This document shows, piece after piece, positions 46,410-55,214 of a stretch of 64,000 nucleotides of DNA. The DNA lies in assembly GCF_049341065.1 (NCBI RefSeq), contig NZ_JBMPIX010000007.1, positions 62,001 to 126,000 on the forward strand, read 5' to 3'. This stretch comes from Pacificoceanicola sp049341065. GTDB lineage: Bacteria; Pseudomonadota; Alphaproteobacteria; Rhodobacterales; Rhodobacteraceae. How positions within the stretch are numbered: the stretch's first letter is position 1; every line of letters starts with the position of its first letter. Both the position numbers and the translations under genes were made by a program. Under the pieces are notes generated by a model. That model searched no databases, had not been told where the DNA came from, and saw nothing but the letters and a program-made list of their open reading frames with translations.

Positions 46410-47162
46410 TCATTCGAAACAGGCTGCGCGCCCGTCTGCCTCGATCGTGGCCGCGCCGCTGGCAATCGCTTTTGCCCGTTTTTGCAGATAGGCGGTCGGT
46501 CGCGCCGGGTTGCGTTTCTTGGGATTGGGCAAGGCCGCCGCCAACAAAGCCGCCTGCCGCGCCGAAAGCTTTTCCGGCCCGACGCCAAAGTAATGGCGCG
46601 CTGCGGCTTCGACGCCAAAGACGCCTTCGTCGAACTCGGCCACGTTCAAATACACCTCCAGGATGCGCCGCTTGGACCACAGGGCCTCGACCATTGGGGT
46701 CATCACTGCCTCAATGGCCTTGCGCAAATAGCTGCGCTCTTGCCAGAGATAGACGTTCTTCACCACCTGCTGGCTGATCGTGCTGCCACCGCGCGCCGCG
46801 CCGCTTTCGATCGCTGCCCGGATCGCCGCCATGTCAAAGCCCCAATGCGCGCAGAAATTGGCATCCTCGGCCGCCACGACCGAGCGCAGCATAACCGGTG
46901 CCACGTTGTCCACGTCCACCCAGACCCGGTCCACCGCGCCCAGCCGTCGCTGTTCGGACCAGATTGTGTGCGTGGTCGGCGGGTTCAGCCCGGCATAGAC
47001 CAACACAACAATCAGCATCACTCCGGCCACGATCGCCCCCAGTTTGATCCCAGTCCAAACAAGCCAACGAAACGGGCGAATGCGGCGCTTTTCCGGGGCG
47101 TTCCTTGCCGCCGGTTTGCGCTTGGGCGTCGTTGTTTTCGCAGATGTCTTTTTGGCTGCCAT
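46410..47162 (-). CDS. mtgA: Monofunctional peptidoglycan glycosyltransferase
   Basis: This GT51 enzyme polymerises glycan strands from lipid II on the periplasmic side. The 250-residue product has a basic N-terminus (KKTSAKTTTPKRKPAARNAPEKRR), a single membrane anchor (LGAIVAGVMLIVVLVYAGL), and the GT51 motifs VVAAEDANFCAHWGFD, GGSTISQQVVKN, RKAIEAVMTPMVEALW and KRRILEVYLNVAEF. The upstream TTG (47168) is less likely than the ATG at 47162, which has AAGG about 8 bases upstream. Confidence 0.95.
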   Translation of the reverse strand: MAAKKTSAKTTTPKRKPAARNAPEKRRIRPFRWLVWTGIKLGAIVAGVMLIVVLVYAGLNPPTTHTIWSEQRRLGAVDRVWVDVDNVAPVMLRSVVAAEDANFCAHWGFDMAAIRAAIESGAARGGSTISQQVVKNVYLWQERSYLRKAIEAVMTPMVEALWSKRRILEVYLNVAEFDEGVFGVEAAARHYFGVGPEKLSARQAALLAAALPNPKKRNPARPTAYLQKRAKAIASGAATIEADGRAACFE

Positions 47163-47455
47163 GCCCAAGCCTTAGACCGACTGAGTTAAAAATGTAATCG
47201 GGCATAGACGGGAAAGCGGCGAACTGTGGTCGGTCGGGCGCGCCTTCAAAAGAACAGCGCACCCGACACGGATCGCGACGCAGCCCAAACATCAACACCA
47301 GACTGGTTACAACAGGCAACACAAGCGGGTTTCCCCACCCCAGCGCGACGACCACTGCAAAGTGCTTTAGCGCGCGGGGCGCATTGTCAAAAGCGGGTTT
47401 GACGCGCTTTAACGTCACAGGTGGCCTTGAGGTCACAATTGCCCTGCAAGGCGCA
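47163..47455. other. Intergenic region between mtgA and the gltB terminator
   Basis: About 290 bases with no gene I can defend (347 bases counting the gltB terminator up to 47509). A minus-strand frame over this stretch encodes a hydrophobic segment but runs on into mtgA in the wrong frame and has no conserved start. The mtgA promoter is presumably here. Confidence 0.45.
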
Positions 47456-47488
47456 GACAAAAGGCCCGGAGACATGCCCCGGGCCTTT
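47456..47488 (-). terminator. Intrinsic terminator of gltB
   Basis: On the minus strand a perfect 10-base stem AAAGGCCCGG/CCGGGCCTTT (47488-47479 and 47469-47460) with a 9-base loop is followed by TTGTCT. It starts 21 bases after the gltB stop. Confidence 0.8.
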
Positions 47489-47509
47489 CGCAATCCCTTG
47501 GTTCGGCGG

Positions 47510-50500
47510 TTATTCCGCAGGCACTGCCAGATCGGCCTCGATGCCGAGCGGGAACTTGATCTTGTTCAGCATCTCGGTCGGGCAGACCTGCAAGAAGTTG
47601 GGCTTTTCGCTGTCCCAATGTTGCAGGATGTCCGCGGCCTTGCGGCTGCCGGTTTCTGCGGCGTGACGCTCGATCAGGCCTTTCAATTCGGCCTCCCACT
47701 CGGGTGTGGTTACAGGGCAGGTTACGAGACCTTCCTTGTTCATCAGCGCCGGAGCCATGCCATCGGGATCATAAAGATAGGCCATGCCGCCTGTCATGCC
47801 CGCGCCAAAGTTGGCGCCGATGGTGCCAAGGATCACCGCCACACCGCCGGTCATATACTCACAACCGTTGGAACCGCAGCCCTCGATCACCACCTTGGCC
47901 CCGGAGTTGCGCACCGCAAAGCGTTCGCCCGCGCGACCCGCCGCAAAGAGATGCCCGTCGGTCGCGCCATACAGCACCGTGTTGCCGATGATCGTGTTCT
48001 CGGAGGCAACCAGCGGTGAGACCTGCGGAGGCCGCACGACGATCAGACCGCCAGACAGACCCTTGCCGACATAGTCGTTGGCATCGCCGGACACTTCCAG
48101 TTTGAGCCCCGGCGCGGCAAAGGCCCCCAGCGACTGGCCCGCGCTGCCCGTCAGCTTGACGTGCAGGTGATCGGGTTGCAGCGCGTTGCGCATGCCGAAC
48201 TTGCGCACGATATGCGACGACACCCGCGTGCCCACCGTCCGGTGCGTGTTCATCACCGCATAAGACAGCTGCATCTTTTCGCCGTCCTGCAAGAAACGCG
48301 CGGCGTCGCGCACAATCTCCGCATCCAGCGTATCGGGCACAGGGTTCCGCGGGCGGTCACGATCATAGACGATGTTCTCGGAACCATCGACATGGATCAG
48401 CAGCGGGTTCAGGTCGAGATCGTCAAGGTGTTCAGAGCCACGCGACACCTGGCTCAGCAGGTCCGCACGACCAATCACATCCGACAGGCTGCGCGCACCA
48501 ATGCTGGCCAGAATCTCGCGCACTTCCTGGGCGTAGAAAGTGATCAGGTTGACGACCTTGTCAGCATTGCCGGTGAACTTGGCCCGCAGATCATCGCGCT
48601 GGGTGCAGACGCCCACCGGGCAGGTGTTCGACTGGCACTGACGCACCATGATGCAGCCCATCGCAATCAGTGCAGCGGTGCCGATGCCGTATTCCTCGGC
48701 GCCCATCATCGCGGCCATGACAATGTCGCGCCCGGTCCGCAGACCGCCATCGGTCCGCAAGACGACGCGGCTGCGCAGGTTATTCATCGCCAGAACCTGA
48801 TGCGCCTCAGTCAGGCCCATCTCCCACGGGAGACCGGCATATTTGATCGAGGTCGCAGGCGAGGCCCCCGTGCCACCGTTGTGACCCGAAATCAGGATCA
48901 CGTCAGCCTCGGCCTTGGCGACACCAGCAGCGATCGTACCGACACCGGAAGACGCCACCAGTTTGACCGTCACCTTCACCGTCGGGTTGATCTGCTTGAG
49001 GTCATAAATCAGCTGCGCCAGATCCTCGATCGAATAGATATCGTGGTGCGGCGGCGGCGAGATCAGTGTCACGCCCTTGGTCGAATGACGCAGACGCGCG
49101 ATCAGGTCCGTGACCTTCATGCCGGGCAACTGACCACCCTCGCCGGGCTTGGCTCCCTGCGCAACCTTGATCTCAAGCTCTTCGCAGTGGTTCAGGTACT
49201 CGGCAGTGACGCCAAAGCGGCCTGACGCCACCTGTTTGATCTTGGCAGAGGGGTTGTCGCCGTTCGGCTCCGGTACGAAATGCGCCGGATCTTCGCCGCC
49301 CTCGCCCGAGTCCGACTTTGCGCCAATCCGGTTCATCGCCACGTTCAGCGTCTTGTGCGCCTCAGGCGACAGCGCACCCAAGGACATCCCCGGCGTCACA
49401 AACCGCTTGCGGATCGAGGTGATGCTTTCCACCTGCTCCAGAGGGATCGCATCGCCAATCGGCTTGATCGCCAGAAGGTCCCGCAGATGGATCGGCGGGT
49501 TGCTTTGCATCGCCCGGCTGTACTGCTTCCACAACTCGAACGAGGCGCGGTCACAGGCCGACTGCAACAGATGCATGTTCTGCGCACCCCAAGCATGGGT
49601 CTCGCCCGACTTGCGCGCCTTGTAAAAGCCGCCAATCGGCAACACATCACGCCCCGAACGGAAGCCAAGCGCATGCACCTCTTCGGCCTTGCGCTGCAGG
49701 CCGTTCAGACCAATGCCCGAAATGCGGCTCAGCATGCCGGGGAAGTATTCCGCACACATGGCACGCGACAGGCCAACGGCTTCAAAGTTCAGACCGCCAC
49801 GGTAGGACGACACCACCGAGATCCCCATCTTGGCCATGATCTTGAGCAGGCCCTGATCCACCGCCTCGCGGTACTTGGCAACGGCTTCGGTCAGGTTCAT
49901 GTCCAGCAGCCCGCGACCAATGCGATCAGCCAGCGAATCCTCGGCCAGATAGGCGTTGACCACGGTGGCACCAGCGCCAATCAGTACTGCGAAGTAATGC
50001 GGGTCGATGCATTCGGCGCTGCGCACATTCAGGCTGCAGAAGGTCCGCAGGCCCTTGCGCGTCAGGTGGCTGTGCACCGCGCTGGTCGCAAGGATCATCG
50101 GCATCGCAACCTTTTCCGGGCCGCAGCGCTCATCCGTCAGGATGATGTGACCGCTGCCCGAACGCACGGCGTCCTCGGCCTCGGAGCGGATGCGCGCAAG
50201 CGCGGCGCGCAATGCGCCCTGCCCGCCGTCCGTCGGGAAGGTACAGTCGACCTCGATGAACGGCGCGTTGAACTCGGCCTTCAACGCCTCGAACTGGGCG
50301 TTGCCGACAAAGGGGCTGTCGAGCACGTAAATCTCGGTCTGCGCGCTGCTTTCATCCAACACGTTCTTGAGGTTTCCGAACCGCGTCTTGAGGCTCATTA
50401 CGCGGTATTCGCGCAGGCTGTCGATCGGCGGGTTTGTCACCTGGCTGAAGTTCTGACGGAAATAATGGCTCAGCGGGCGGTACTTCTTCGAAAGCACCGC

Positions 50501-52051
50501 GCTGGGAGTATCATCCCCCATCGAAGCCAAAGTCTCTTTGCCATCCTCGGCCATCGGCGCAAGGATTTGCTCCAACTCTTCAATGGTATAGCCCGCCGCG
50601 ATCTGGCGCTGGCGCAGCTCGGCGCCAGAGAAAATCGGCTTTTCATCCACCTTGGCCAGCGACTCGTCGAGTTCGGTAATCTTGCCGACCCACTCGCCAA
50701 ACGGCTGGCTGGCGGCCAACGCATTCTTGATCTCGACGTCGTGGTACAGCTTGCCCTCTTTCATATCGACGGCAATCATCTGTCCGGGGCCAAGCGCGCC
50801 CTTCTCGCGGGCGGTCGCCTCGTCCGTCGGCACCATGCCGATCTCCGAGCCGGCAATCAGCAACCCGTCGCCAGTGACGACATAGCGCATCGGGCGCAGA
50901 CCGTTGCGATCCAGACCGCCGCAAACCCAGCGGCCATCGGTCATCGCCAAAGCTGCAGGCCCATCCCAGGGCTCCATGACCGAGTTGCAGTACGAATACA
51001 TATCGCGCCAGGATTCCGGCAGTTCAACGGCCTGCTTGGACCAGCTTTCCGGCACCAGCATGGTTTTCGCCATCGGCGCATTCCGCCCCGCCCGGACCAG
51101 CACCTCAAAGACCGAATCCAGCGCCGCCGAGTCAGACGACCCGTTCGGTACGATCGGCTTGATATCCTCGGCCATCTCATCGAACGCCCCCGAGGCCATG
51201 CGGATCTCGTGACTCTTCATCCAGTTGATGTTGCCCTTCAGCGTGTTGATCTCGCCGTTGTGGGCCAACATGCGGAACGGCTGTGCCAGCCACCACTGCG
51301 GGAAGGTGTTGGTGGAATAACGCTGGTGATAGATCGCAAAGGCGCTCTCGAATCGGTCGTCCAGCAGGTCGGGATAGAACTCCGCCACCTGCTCGGCCAG
51401 CATCATGCCCTTGTAGATGATCGAGCGGCAGGACAGCGACGCAATGTAAAGCCCGTTGATGCCAGCAGCCTGAACCGCCTTCTCGATGCGACGGCGAATG
51501 ACATAAAGCTCGCGCTCAAAGGTTTCTTCGTCCACGCCCTTGGCGTTCGAGATAAGGATCTGTTCGATCTCGGGCCGCGTCGCATTGGCTTTTTCGCCAA
51601 GGCACTGCACCTTCACCGGCACATGGCGCCAGCCATAGATGTAATAGCCCATGCGCAACACTTCGGATTCAACGATCGTCCGGCACGCTTCCTGAGCGCC
51701 ATGATCCGTGCGCGGCAAGAACACCTGCCCCACGGCCATCAGCTCGTCCATGCGCGGCTTGTGGCCTGTGCGGTCAATCTGATCATAGAAGAAGTTCACC
51801 GGGATCTGCACATGAATGCCAGCACCGTCGCCGGTCTTGCCATCGGCATCCACGGCGCCCCGGTGCCAGACCGCCTTGAGCGCGGTAATCCCCGCCTCGA
51901 CCACCTTGCGCGAAGGCTTGCCATCAAGGCTGACCACAAGGCCAACCCCGCACGAGCTATGCTCTTCACTCTCGTGATACAGTCCGTTTTCGGACATGTA
52001 GGCGCGCTTGGCTTCCTCGCGGGCCACCCATTCTGCATCATACTTGGTCAT
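47510..52051 (-). CDS. gltB: Glutamate synthase (NADPH) large subunit
   Basis: This enzyme makes two glutamates from glutamine and 2-oxoglutarate; the large subunit carries the glutaminase and synthase domains. The 1513-residue product has a short propeptide ending before Cys34 (HSSCGVGLV), the N-terminal nucleophile released by processing. The class II amidotransferase region follows (about 34-430), then the central and FMN domains. The 3Fe-4S cysteines are in MGCIMVRQCQSNTCPVG. The C-terminal GXGXG beta-helix domain ends with GCGSNGCEYMTGGVAV. GGAGGG lies about 8 bases before the ATG at 52051. Its partner gltD is upstream, with a GFA gene between them. Confidence 0.97.
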   Translation of the reverse strand: MTKYDAEWVAREEAKRAYMSENGLYHESEEHSSCGVGLVVSLDGKPSRKVVEAGITALKAVWHRGAVDADGKTGDGAGIHVQIPVNFFYDQIDRTGHKPRMDELMAVGQVFLPRTDHGAQEACRTIVESEVLRMGYYIYGWRHVPVKVQCLGEKANATRPEIEQILISNAKGVDEETFERELYVIRRRIEKAVQAAGINGLYIASLSCRSIIYKGMMLAEQVAEFYPDLLDDRFESAFAIYHQRYSTNTFPQWWLAQPFRMLAHNGEINTLKGNINWMKSHEIRMASGAFDEMAEDIKPIVPNGSSDSAALDSVFEVLVRAGRNAPMAKTMLVPESWSKQAVELPESWRDMYSYCNSVMEPWDGPAALAMTDGRWVCGGLDRNGLRPMRYVVTGDGLLIAGSEIGMVPTDEATAREKGALGPGQMIAVDMKEGKLYHDVEIKNALAASQPFGEWVGKITELDESLAKVDEKPIFSGAELRQRQIAAGYTIEELEQILAPMAEDGKETLASMGDDTPSAVLSKKYRPLSHYFRQNFSQVTNPPIDSLREYRVMSLKTRFGNLKNVLDESSAQTEIYVLDSPFVGNAQFEALKAEFNAPFIEVDCTFPTDGGQGALRAALARIRSEAEDAVRSGSGHIILTDERCGPEKVAMPMILATSAVHSHLTRKGLRTFCSLNVRSAECIDPHYFAVLIGAGATVVNAYLAEDSLADRIGRGLLDMNLTEAVAKYREAVDQGLLKIMAKMGISVVSSYRGGLNFEAVGLSRAMCAEYFPGMLSRISGIGLNGLQRKAEEVHALGFRSGRDVLPIGGFYKARKSGETHAWGAQNMHLLQSACDRASFELWKQYSRAMQSNPPIHLRDLLAIKPIGDAIPLEQVESITSIRKRFVTPGMSLGALSPEAHKTLNVAMNRIGAKSDSGEGGEDPAHFVPEPNGDNPSAKIKQVASGRFGVTAEYLNHCEELEIKVAQGAKPGEGGQLPGMKVTDLIARLRHSTKGVTLISPPPHHDIYSIEDLAQLIYDLKQINPTVKVTVKLVASSGVGTIAAGVAKAEADVILISGHNGGTGASPATSIKYAGLPWEMGLTEAHQVLAMNNLRSRVVLRTDGGLRTGRDIVMAAMMGAEEYGIGTAALIAMGCIMVRQCQSNTCPVGVCTQRDDLRAKFTGNADKVVNLITFYAQEVREILASIGARSLSDVIGRADLLSQVSRGSEHLDDLDLNPLLIHVDGSENIVYDRDRPRNPVPDTLDAEIVRDAARFLQDGEKMQLSYAVMNTHRTVGTRVSSHIVRKFGMRNALQPDHLHVKLTGSAGQSLGAFAAPGLKLEVSGDANDYVGKGLSGGLIVVRPPQVSPLVASENTIIGNTVLYGATDGHLFAAGRAGERFAVRNSGAKVVIEGCGSNGCEYMTGGVAVILGTIGANFGAGMTGGMAYLYDPDGMAPALMNKEGLVTCPVTTPEWEAELKGLIERHAAETGSRKAADILQHWDSEKPNFLQVCPTEMLNKIKFPLGIEADLAVPAE

Positions 52052-52136
52052 GGTCTAGACCCTCCATGAAAAGCTGCCGAAGCAGCCGTTGATTCCGCCG
52101 GAACCGGCCAAGGCGCGTCATGCCTTCACTGGTCCG

Positions 52137-52175
52137 AAAATATCCCGGGGGTCTGGGGGCTGGCCCCCATCTCCC
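52137..52175. repeat. Possible roseobacter extragenic repeat (hairpin AATATCCCGGGGG...GGGGGC-TG-GCCCCC)
   Basis: The gap between the GFA gene and gltB holds AAAATATCCCGGGGGTCTG followed by a hairpin GGGGGC (52155-52160) and GCCCCC (52163-52168). The sequence resembles short extragenic repeats I have seen scattered in roseobacter genomes. Only one copy was noticed in this window, so repeat status is unproven. It may also act as a 3' hairpin of the GFA gene. Confidence 0.3.
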
Positions 52176-52205
52176 GTCATTTGCAAAAGGCACAGTCGCC
52201 AGGGA

Positions 52206-52643
52206 TCACTCCCCGTCCAGCACCCCGAATTTCTCGACGCAGTCCTGACGCGTCAGCTGTTTGCGCCCCTCACCGGCATAGGCAAAGCTGTCCGGCTTGT
52301 GGTCGATGTAGATCTCGTTGGTCATCTCAAAGCCGTTCGGGTCGTCGAATAACCCCACGGGAATCTCCGTATTTCCAAACCAGTCGCTTTCCATCGTCAC
52401 CCGGAAATACAGTCCCGTGCCGCACTTGGTACAAAAGCCGCGCTCGGCCCAACTCGACGACTGGATCACGCCAATTGTCTCGCCGTCCCAAGTCACCTTC
52501 TCCGTCGGAACGGTCACGCCAATCAGCGCGCTGCCCGTCCAACGGCGGCACATTTCGCAATGGCAGACGCCACAGGTGGGCGTCACGTCGCGGGCGGTAA
52601 AACGAACCGCGCCGCACATGCATCCTCCTGATCGATCCGTCAT
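52206..52643 (-). CDS. GFA family (glutathione-dependent formaldehyde-activating type) protein
   Basis: This is a 145-residue zinc-binding protein with the GFA pattern GGCMCGAVRF, CGVCHCEMCRRWTGSAL and FCTKCGTGLYF. The founding member speeds formation of S-hydroxymethylglutathione, but most members, probably including this one, have no proven reaction. AGAGGGA lies 6 bases before the ATG at 52643. It is co-oriented between gltD (82 bases upstream) and gltB (154 bases downstream). Confidence 0.9.
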   Translation of the reverse strand: MTDRSGGCMCGAVRFTARDVTPTCGVCHCEMCRRWTGSALIGVTVPTEKVTWDGETIGVIQSSSWAERGFCTKCGTGLYFRVTMESDWFGNTEIPVGLFDDPNGFEMTNEIYIDHKPDSFAYAGEGRKQLTRQDCVEKFGVLDGE

Positions 52644-52725
52644 CTTGCGTCCCTCTGCACTTCGTCAGGTCAAGCTGCCTGACCTTTACCCTGCTACGCC
52701 ATCGCGAGCAGAGCCGATGAGCCTC

Positions 52726-54162
52726 CTATTCGGCGGCCACGGCCCCCACCCCTGTCAGGTCGGCAAGCACCGCCTCGGCGCAATCGCGTCCGTCCCGGAT
52801 CGCCCAGACGACCAGCGACGCGCCACGCACAATGTCGCCCACCGCATAAACGCCCGGCAGCGCCGTGCGGCCTGTGGTGAACTCGGCCTTCACGGTGCCC
52901 CAACGGGTCACTTCCAGCTCGGGCTGACCCCAAAGCGTCGGCAGATCTTCGGGCGAGAAACCCAGCGCCTTGATCACAAGATCGGCCGGTTCGTCATAGT
53001 CCGAGCCTTCGATCAACTCTGGGCTTTGACGGCCCGTTGCATCAGGCAGACCCAGACGCATTTTCTCGACAATGACCGCGTTCACAGTGTCGCCCTTGAA
53101 GCCCTTGGGCGCGGTGAGCCACTCGAACTGCACGCCCTCTTCCTCGGCGTTTTGCACTTCGCGCTGAGAGCCGGGCATGTTGGCGCGGTCGCGGCGGTAC
53201 AGGCATTTGACGCTGGTCGCGCCCTGGCGGATCGCTGTGCGCACGCAGTCCATCGCCGTGTCGCCGCCGCCGATCACCACAACCTTTTTGCCTTTGGCGT
53301 TCAATTCACCGCTTTCGAACTCGGGCACGCTGTCACCAAAGTTCGAGGCCCGATTCGAGGCGGTCAGATAGTCGATGGCCTTGACGATTCCCTTGGCGCC
53401 CGCGCCCGGTCCGCCCAGATCGCGCGACTTGTAGACGCCGGTGGCGATGATCACCGCATCATGCTGCGCGCGGATATCCTCAAAGGACATGGTCTCGCCG
53501 ACATTGCAGTTCTGCACAAAATGAACGCCCGCCTGCTCCAACTGCTCGACACGGCGCATGACCACGTCTTTCTCCAGCTTGAAGCCCGGGATGCCATAGG
53601 TCAAAAGCCCGCCGGCGCGATCGTAGCGGTCATAAACCGTGACCTGAAGACCAGCGCGGCGCAGCATGTCTGCCGCGGCCAGACCGCCGGGGCCTGCACC
53701 GATGATACCGATGCTTTCGGTCCGTTCCTGCGATGGCTTACCGGGGGTGACCCAGCCCTTATCCCAAGCAGTATCAACGATATACTTCTCAACCGAGCCG
53801 ATCGTCACGGTGCCGTGGCCGGACTTTTCGATCACGCAGTTGCCTTCGCAAAGACGGTCCTGCGGGCAGATGCGACCGCAGATTTCCGGAAAGGTGTTGG
53901 TTGCCTGAGCGACTTCATAGGCCTCTTTGAGACGTCCGGTCGCGGTCAGGCGCAGCCAATCGGGAATGTTGTTGTGCAGCGGACAATGGCTTTGGCAATA
54001 CGGCACGCCGCATTGGCTGCAACGGCTCGCCTGCTCTTCGGCCTTGGCCTGCGCGAACTCGACATAAATCTCGTCGAAATCCTTGTTGCGGACATCCGCA
54101 TCACGCTTTTCGGGCATCGCGCGCGAGACGTCTACGAATTTCAGCATGGGCTGCTTGGCCAT
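52726..54162 (-). CDS. gltD: Glutamate synthase (NADPH) small subunit
   Basis: This FAD and iron-sulfur subunit passes electrons from NADPH to GltB. The 478-residue product has two N-terminal 4Fe-4S cysteine clusters (Cys48, 51, 56, 60 and Cys95, 99, 105, 109). It also has the FAD-binding GIIGAGPGGLAAADML and the NADPH-binding VVVIGGGDTAMDCVR. The frame is open to 54177; I chose the ATG at 54162 because GGAG lies about 9 bases upstream and MAKQPMLKFVDV is the usual N-terminus. It heads the gltD-GFA-gltB group and is divergent from uppP. Confidence 0.96.
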   Translation of the reverse strand: MAKQPMLKFVDVSRAMPEKRDADVRNKDFDEIYVEFAQAKAEEQASRCSQCGVPYCQSHCPLHNNIPDWLRLTATGRLKEAYEVAQATNTFPEICGRICPQDRLCEGNCVIEKSGHGTVTIGSVEKYIVDTAWDKGWVTPGKPSQERTESIGIIGAGPGGLAAADMLRRAGLQVTVYDRYDRAGGLLTYGIPGFKLEKDVVMRRVEQLEQAGVHFVQNCNVGETMSFEDIRAQHDAVIIATGVYKSRDLGGPGAGAKGIVKAIDYLTASNRASNFGDSVPEFESGELNAKGKKVVVIGGGDTAMDCVRTAIRQGATSVKCLYRRDRANMPGSQREVQNAEEEGVQFEWLTAPKGFKGDTVNAVIVEKMRLGLPDATGRQSPELIEGSDYDEPADLVIKALGFSPEDLPTLWGQPELEVTRWGTVKAEFTTGRTALPGVYAVGDIVRGASLVVWAIRDGRDCAEAVLADLTGVGAVAAE

Positions 54163-54384
54163 TTGGATTTGCTCCATTCAGGGATTCCGGTTGCGCCTCT
54201 TTACAGAAGGTCAAAACGGAATAAAAGTCACAACTATTGACCTATAATTCGTTTTTCTGGCCTGCCCAACATTTTTTGACGCAAGATGCGCAGTTTTTAG
54301 GTATAACTCCGGACCTTTTATTTGCGTTTCCCCTAGAGTCCAATGAGTTATACAGGGGCCAGTTTTGCATTTCGGAAGATGCTC

Positions 54385-55188
54385 ATGACCTTTACCCACC
54401 TTCTCATCCTGGCGCTGATCCAAGGGGTTACCGAATTCCTCCCGATCTCCTCGTCGGGGCATCTGATTCTGCTTCCCAATCTAACAGGTATGGAGGATCA
54501 GGGGCAGGTTCTAGACGTGGCTGTCCATATCGGCACTCTCTTCGCGGTTGTGCTTTATTTTTGGGCAGATGTGCGCGAGGCGCTGTTTGGCATTCCCCGA
54601 GTGCTGCGCGGAAAGCTGGATACCCCCGGCGCCAAGCTGGCCTTCCTGTTGCTGATCGCCACCATCCCTGTCGTCATCGTGGGGCTTGTCCTGAAGGTCA
54701 CCGGCCTCAGCGACATGATGCGGTCTACCGCCGTGATTGGATGGACAATGCTGATCTTCGGTCTGGTTCTGTACTGGGCCGACACCCGCGGCCCCGAGGT
54801 CAAGGCCGCCCCCGAATGGTCCTTGCGTGATGCTGTCGTCATGGGCCTGTGGCAAGCGGTGGCGCTGATCCCCGGAACCTCGCGGTCCGGCATAACGATC
54901 ACCGCCGCCCGCCAGTTGGGCTATGTCCGGCACGACGCGGCGCGACTGTCGATGCTGATGTCGATCCCGACGATCATCGCCTCAGGCACCCTGCTGGGGC
55001 TTGAGGTCGCCGCAAGTGCAGACGCCGCCGCCGCCCGTGATGGCGCGATTGCGGCCGCGCTGACCTTTGTCGCGGCGCTTCTGGCGCTGAGCCTGATGAT
55101 GCGCTTGCTGCGGTCTGTCAGCTTTACACCCTATGTCATTTACCGGGTGGTCCTGGGCGTTTTCCTGCTGTGGGTCGCCTATAGCTGA
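54385..55188 (+). CDS. uppP: Undecaprenyl-diphosphatase
   Basis: This integral membrane enzyme (BacA family) recycles the undecaprenyl carrier of cell-wall synthesis by removing a phosphate. The 267-residue product has the two catalytic blocks GVTEFLPISSSGHL and LIPGTSRSGITI, with about eight membrane helices. The frame is open from 54343; GGAAGA about 8 bases before the ATG at 54385 favours that start. The AT-rich 220 bases before it serve both uppP and gltD. Confidence 0.95.
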   Translation: MTFTHLLILALIQGVTEFLPISSSGHLILLPNLTGMEDQGQVLDVAVHIGTLFAVVLYFWADVREALFGIPRVLRGKLDTPGAKLAFLLLIATIPVVIVGLVLKVTGLSDMMRSTAVIGWTMLIFGLVLYWADTRGPEVKAAPEWSLRDAVVMGLWQAVALIPGTSRSGITITAARQLGYVRHDAARLSMLMSIPTIIASGTLLGLEVAASADAAAARDGAIAAALTFVAALLALSLMMRLLRSVSFTPYVIYRVVLGVFLLWVAYS

Positions 55189-55208
55189 CGGCTGGTGCCA
55201 TCAGCTAT
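55181..55208. terminator. Bidirectional hairpin at the uppP stop
   Basis: ATAGCTGACGGC (55181-55192) and GCCATCAGCTAT (55197-55208) form a 12-base stem with a TGGT loop; the single mismatch becomes a G-U pair in the minus-strand RNA. It includes the uppP stop and lies 7 bases from the stop of the convergent acyl-CoA synthetase gene. No T run is present. Confidence 0.45.
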
Positions 55209-55214
55209 GCGATG

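Noticed and set aside
47163..47455. Possible small membrane-protein gene on the minus strand in the mtgA-gltB gap
   Set aside because: The frame has a hydrophobic stretch (ALKHFAVVVALGWGNPLVLP), but it has no clear start, no stop before mtgA and no recognisable family. It is probably chance or a decayed gene.
49280..52069. 929-codon open frame on the plus strand opposite gltB
   Set aside because: It is antisense to unmistakable gltB, and its translation is rich in Arg, His and Ala with no family pattern.
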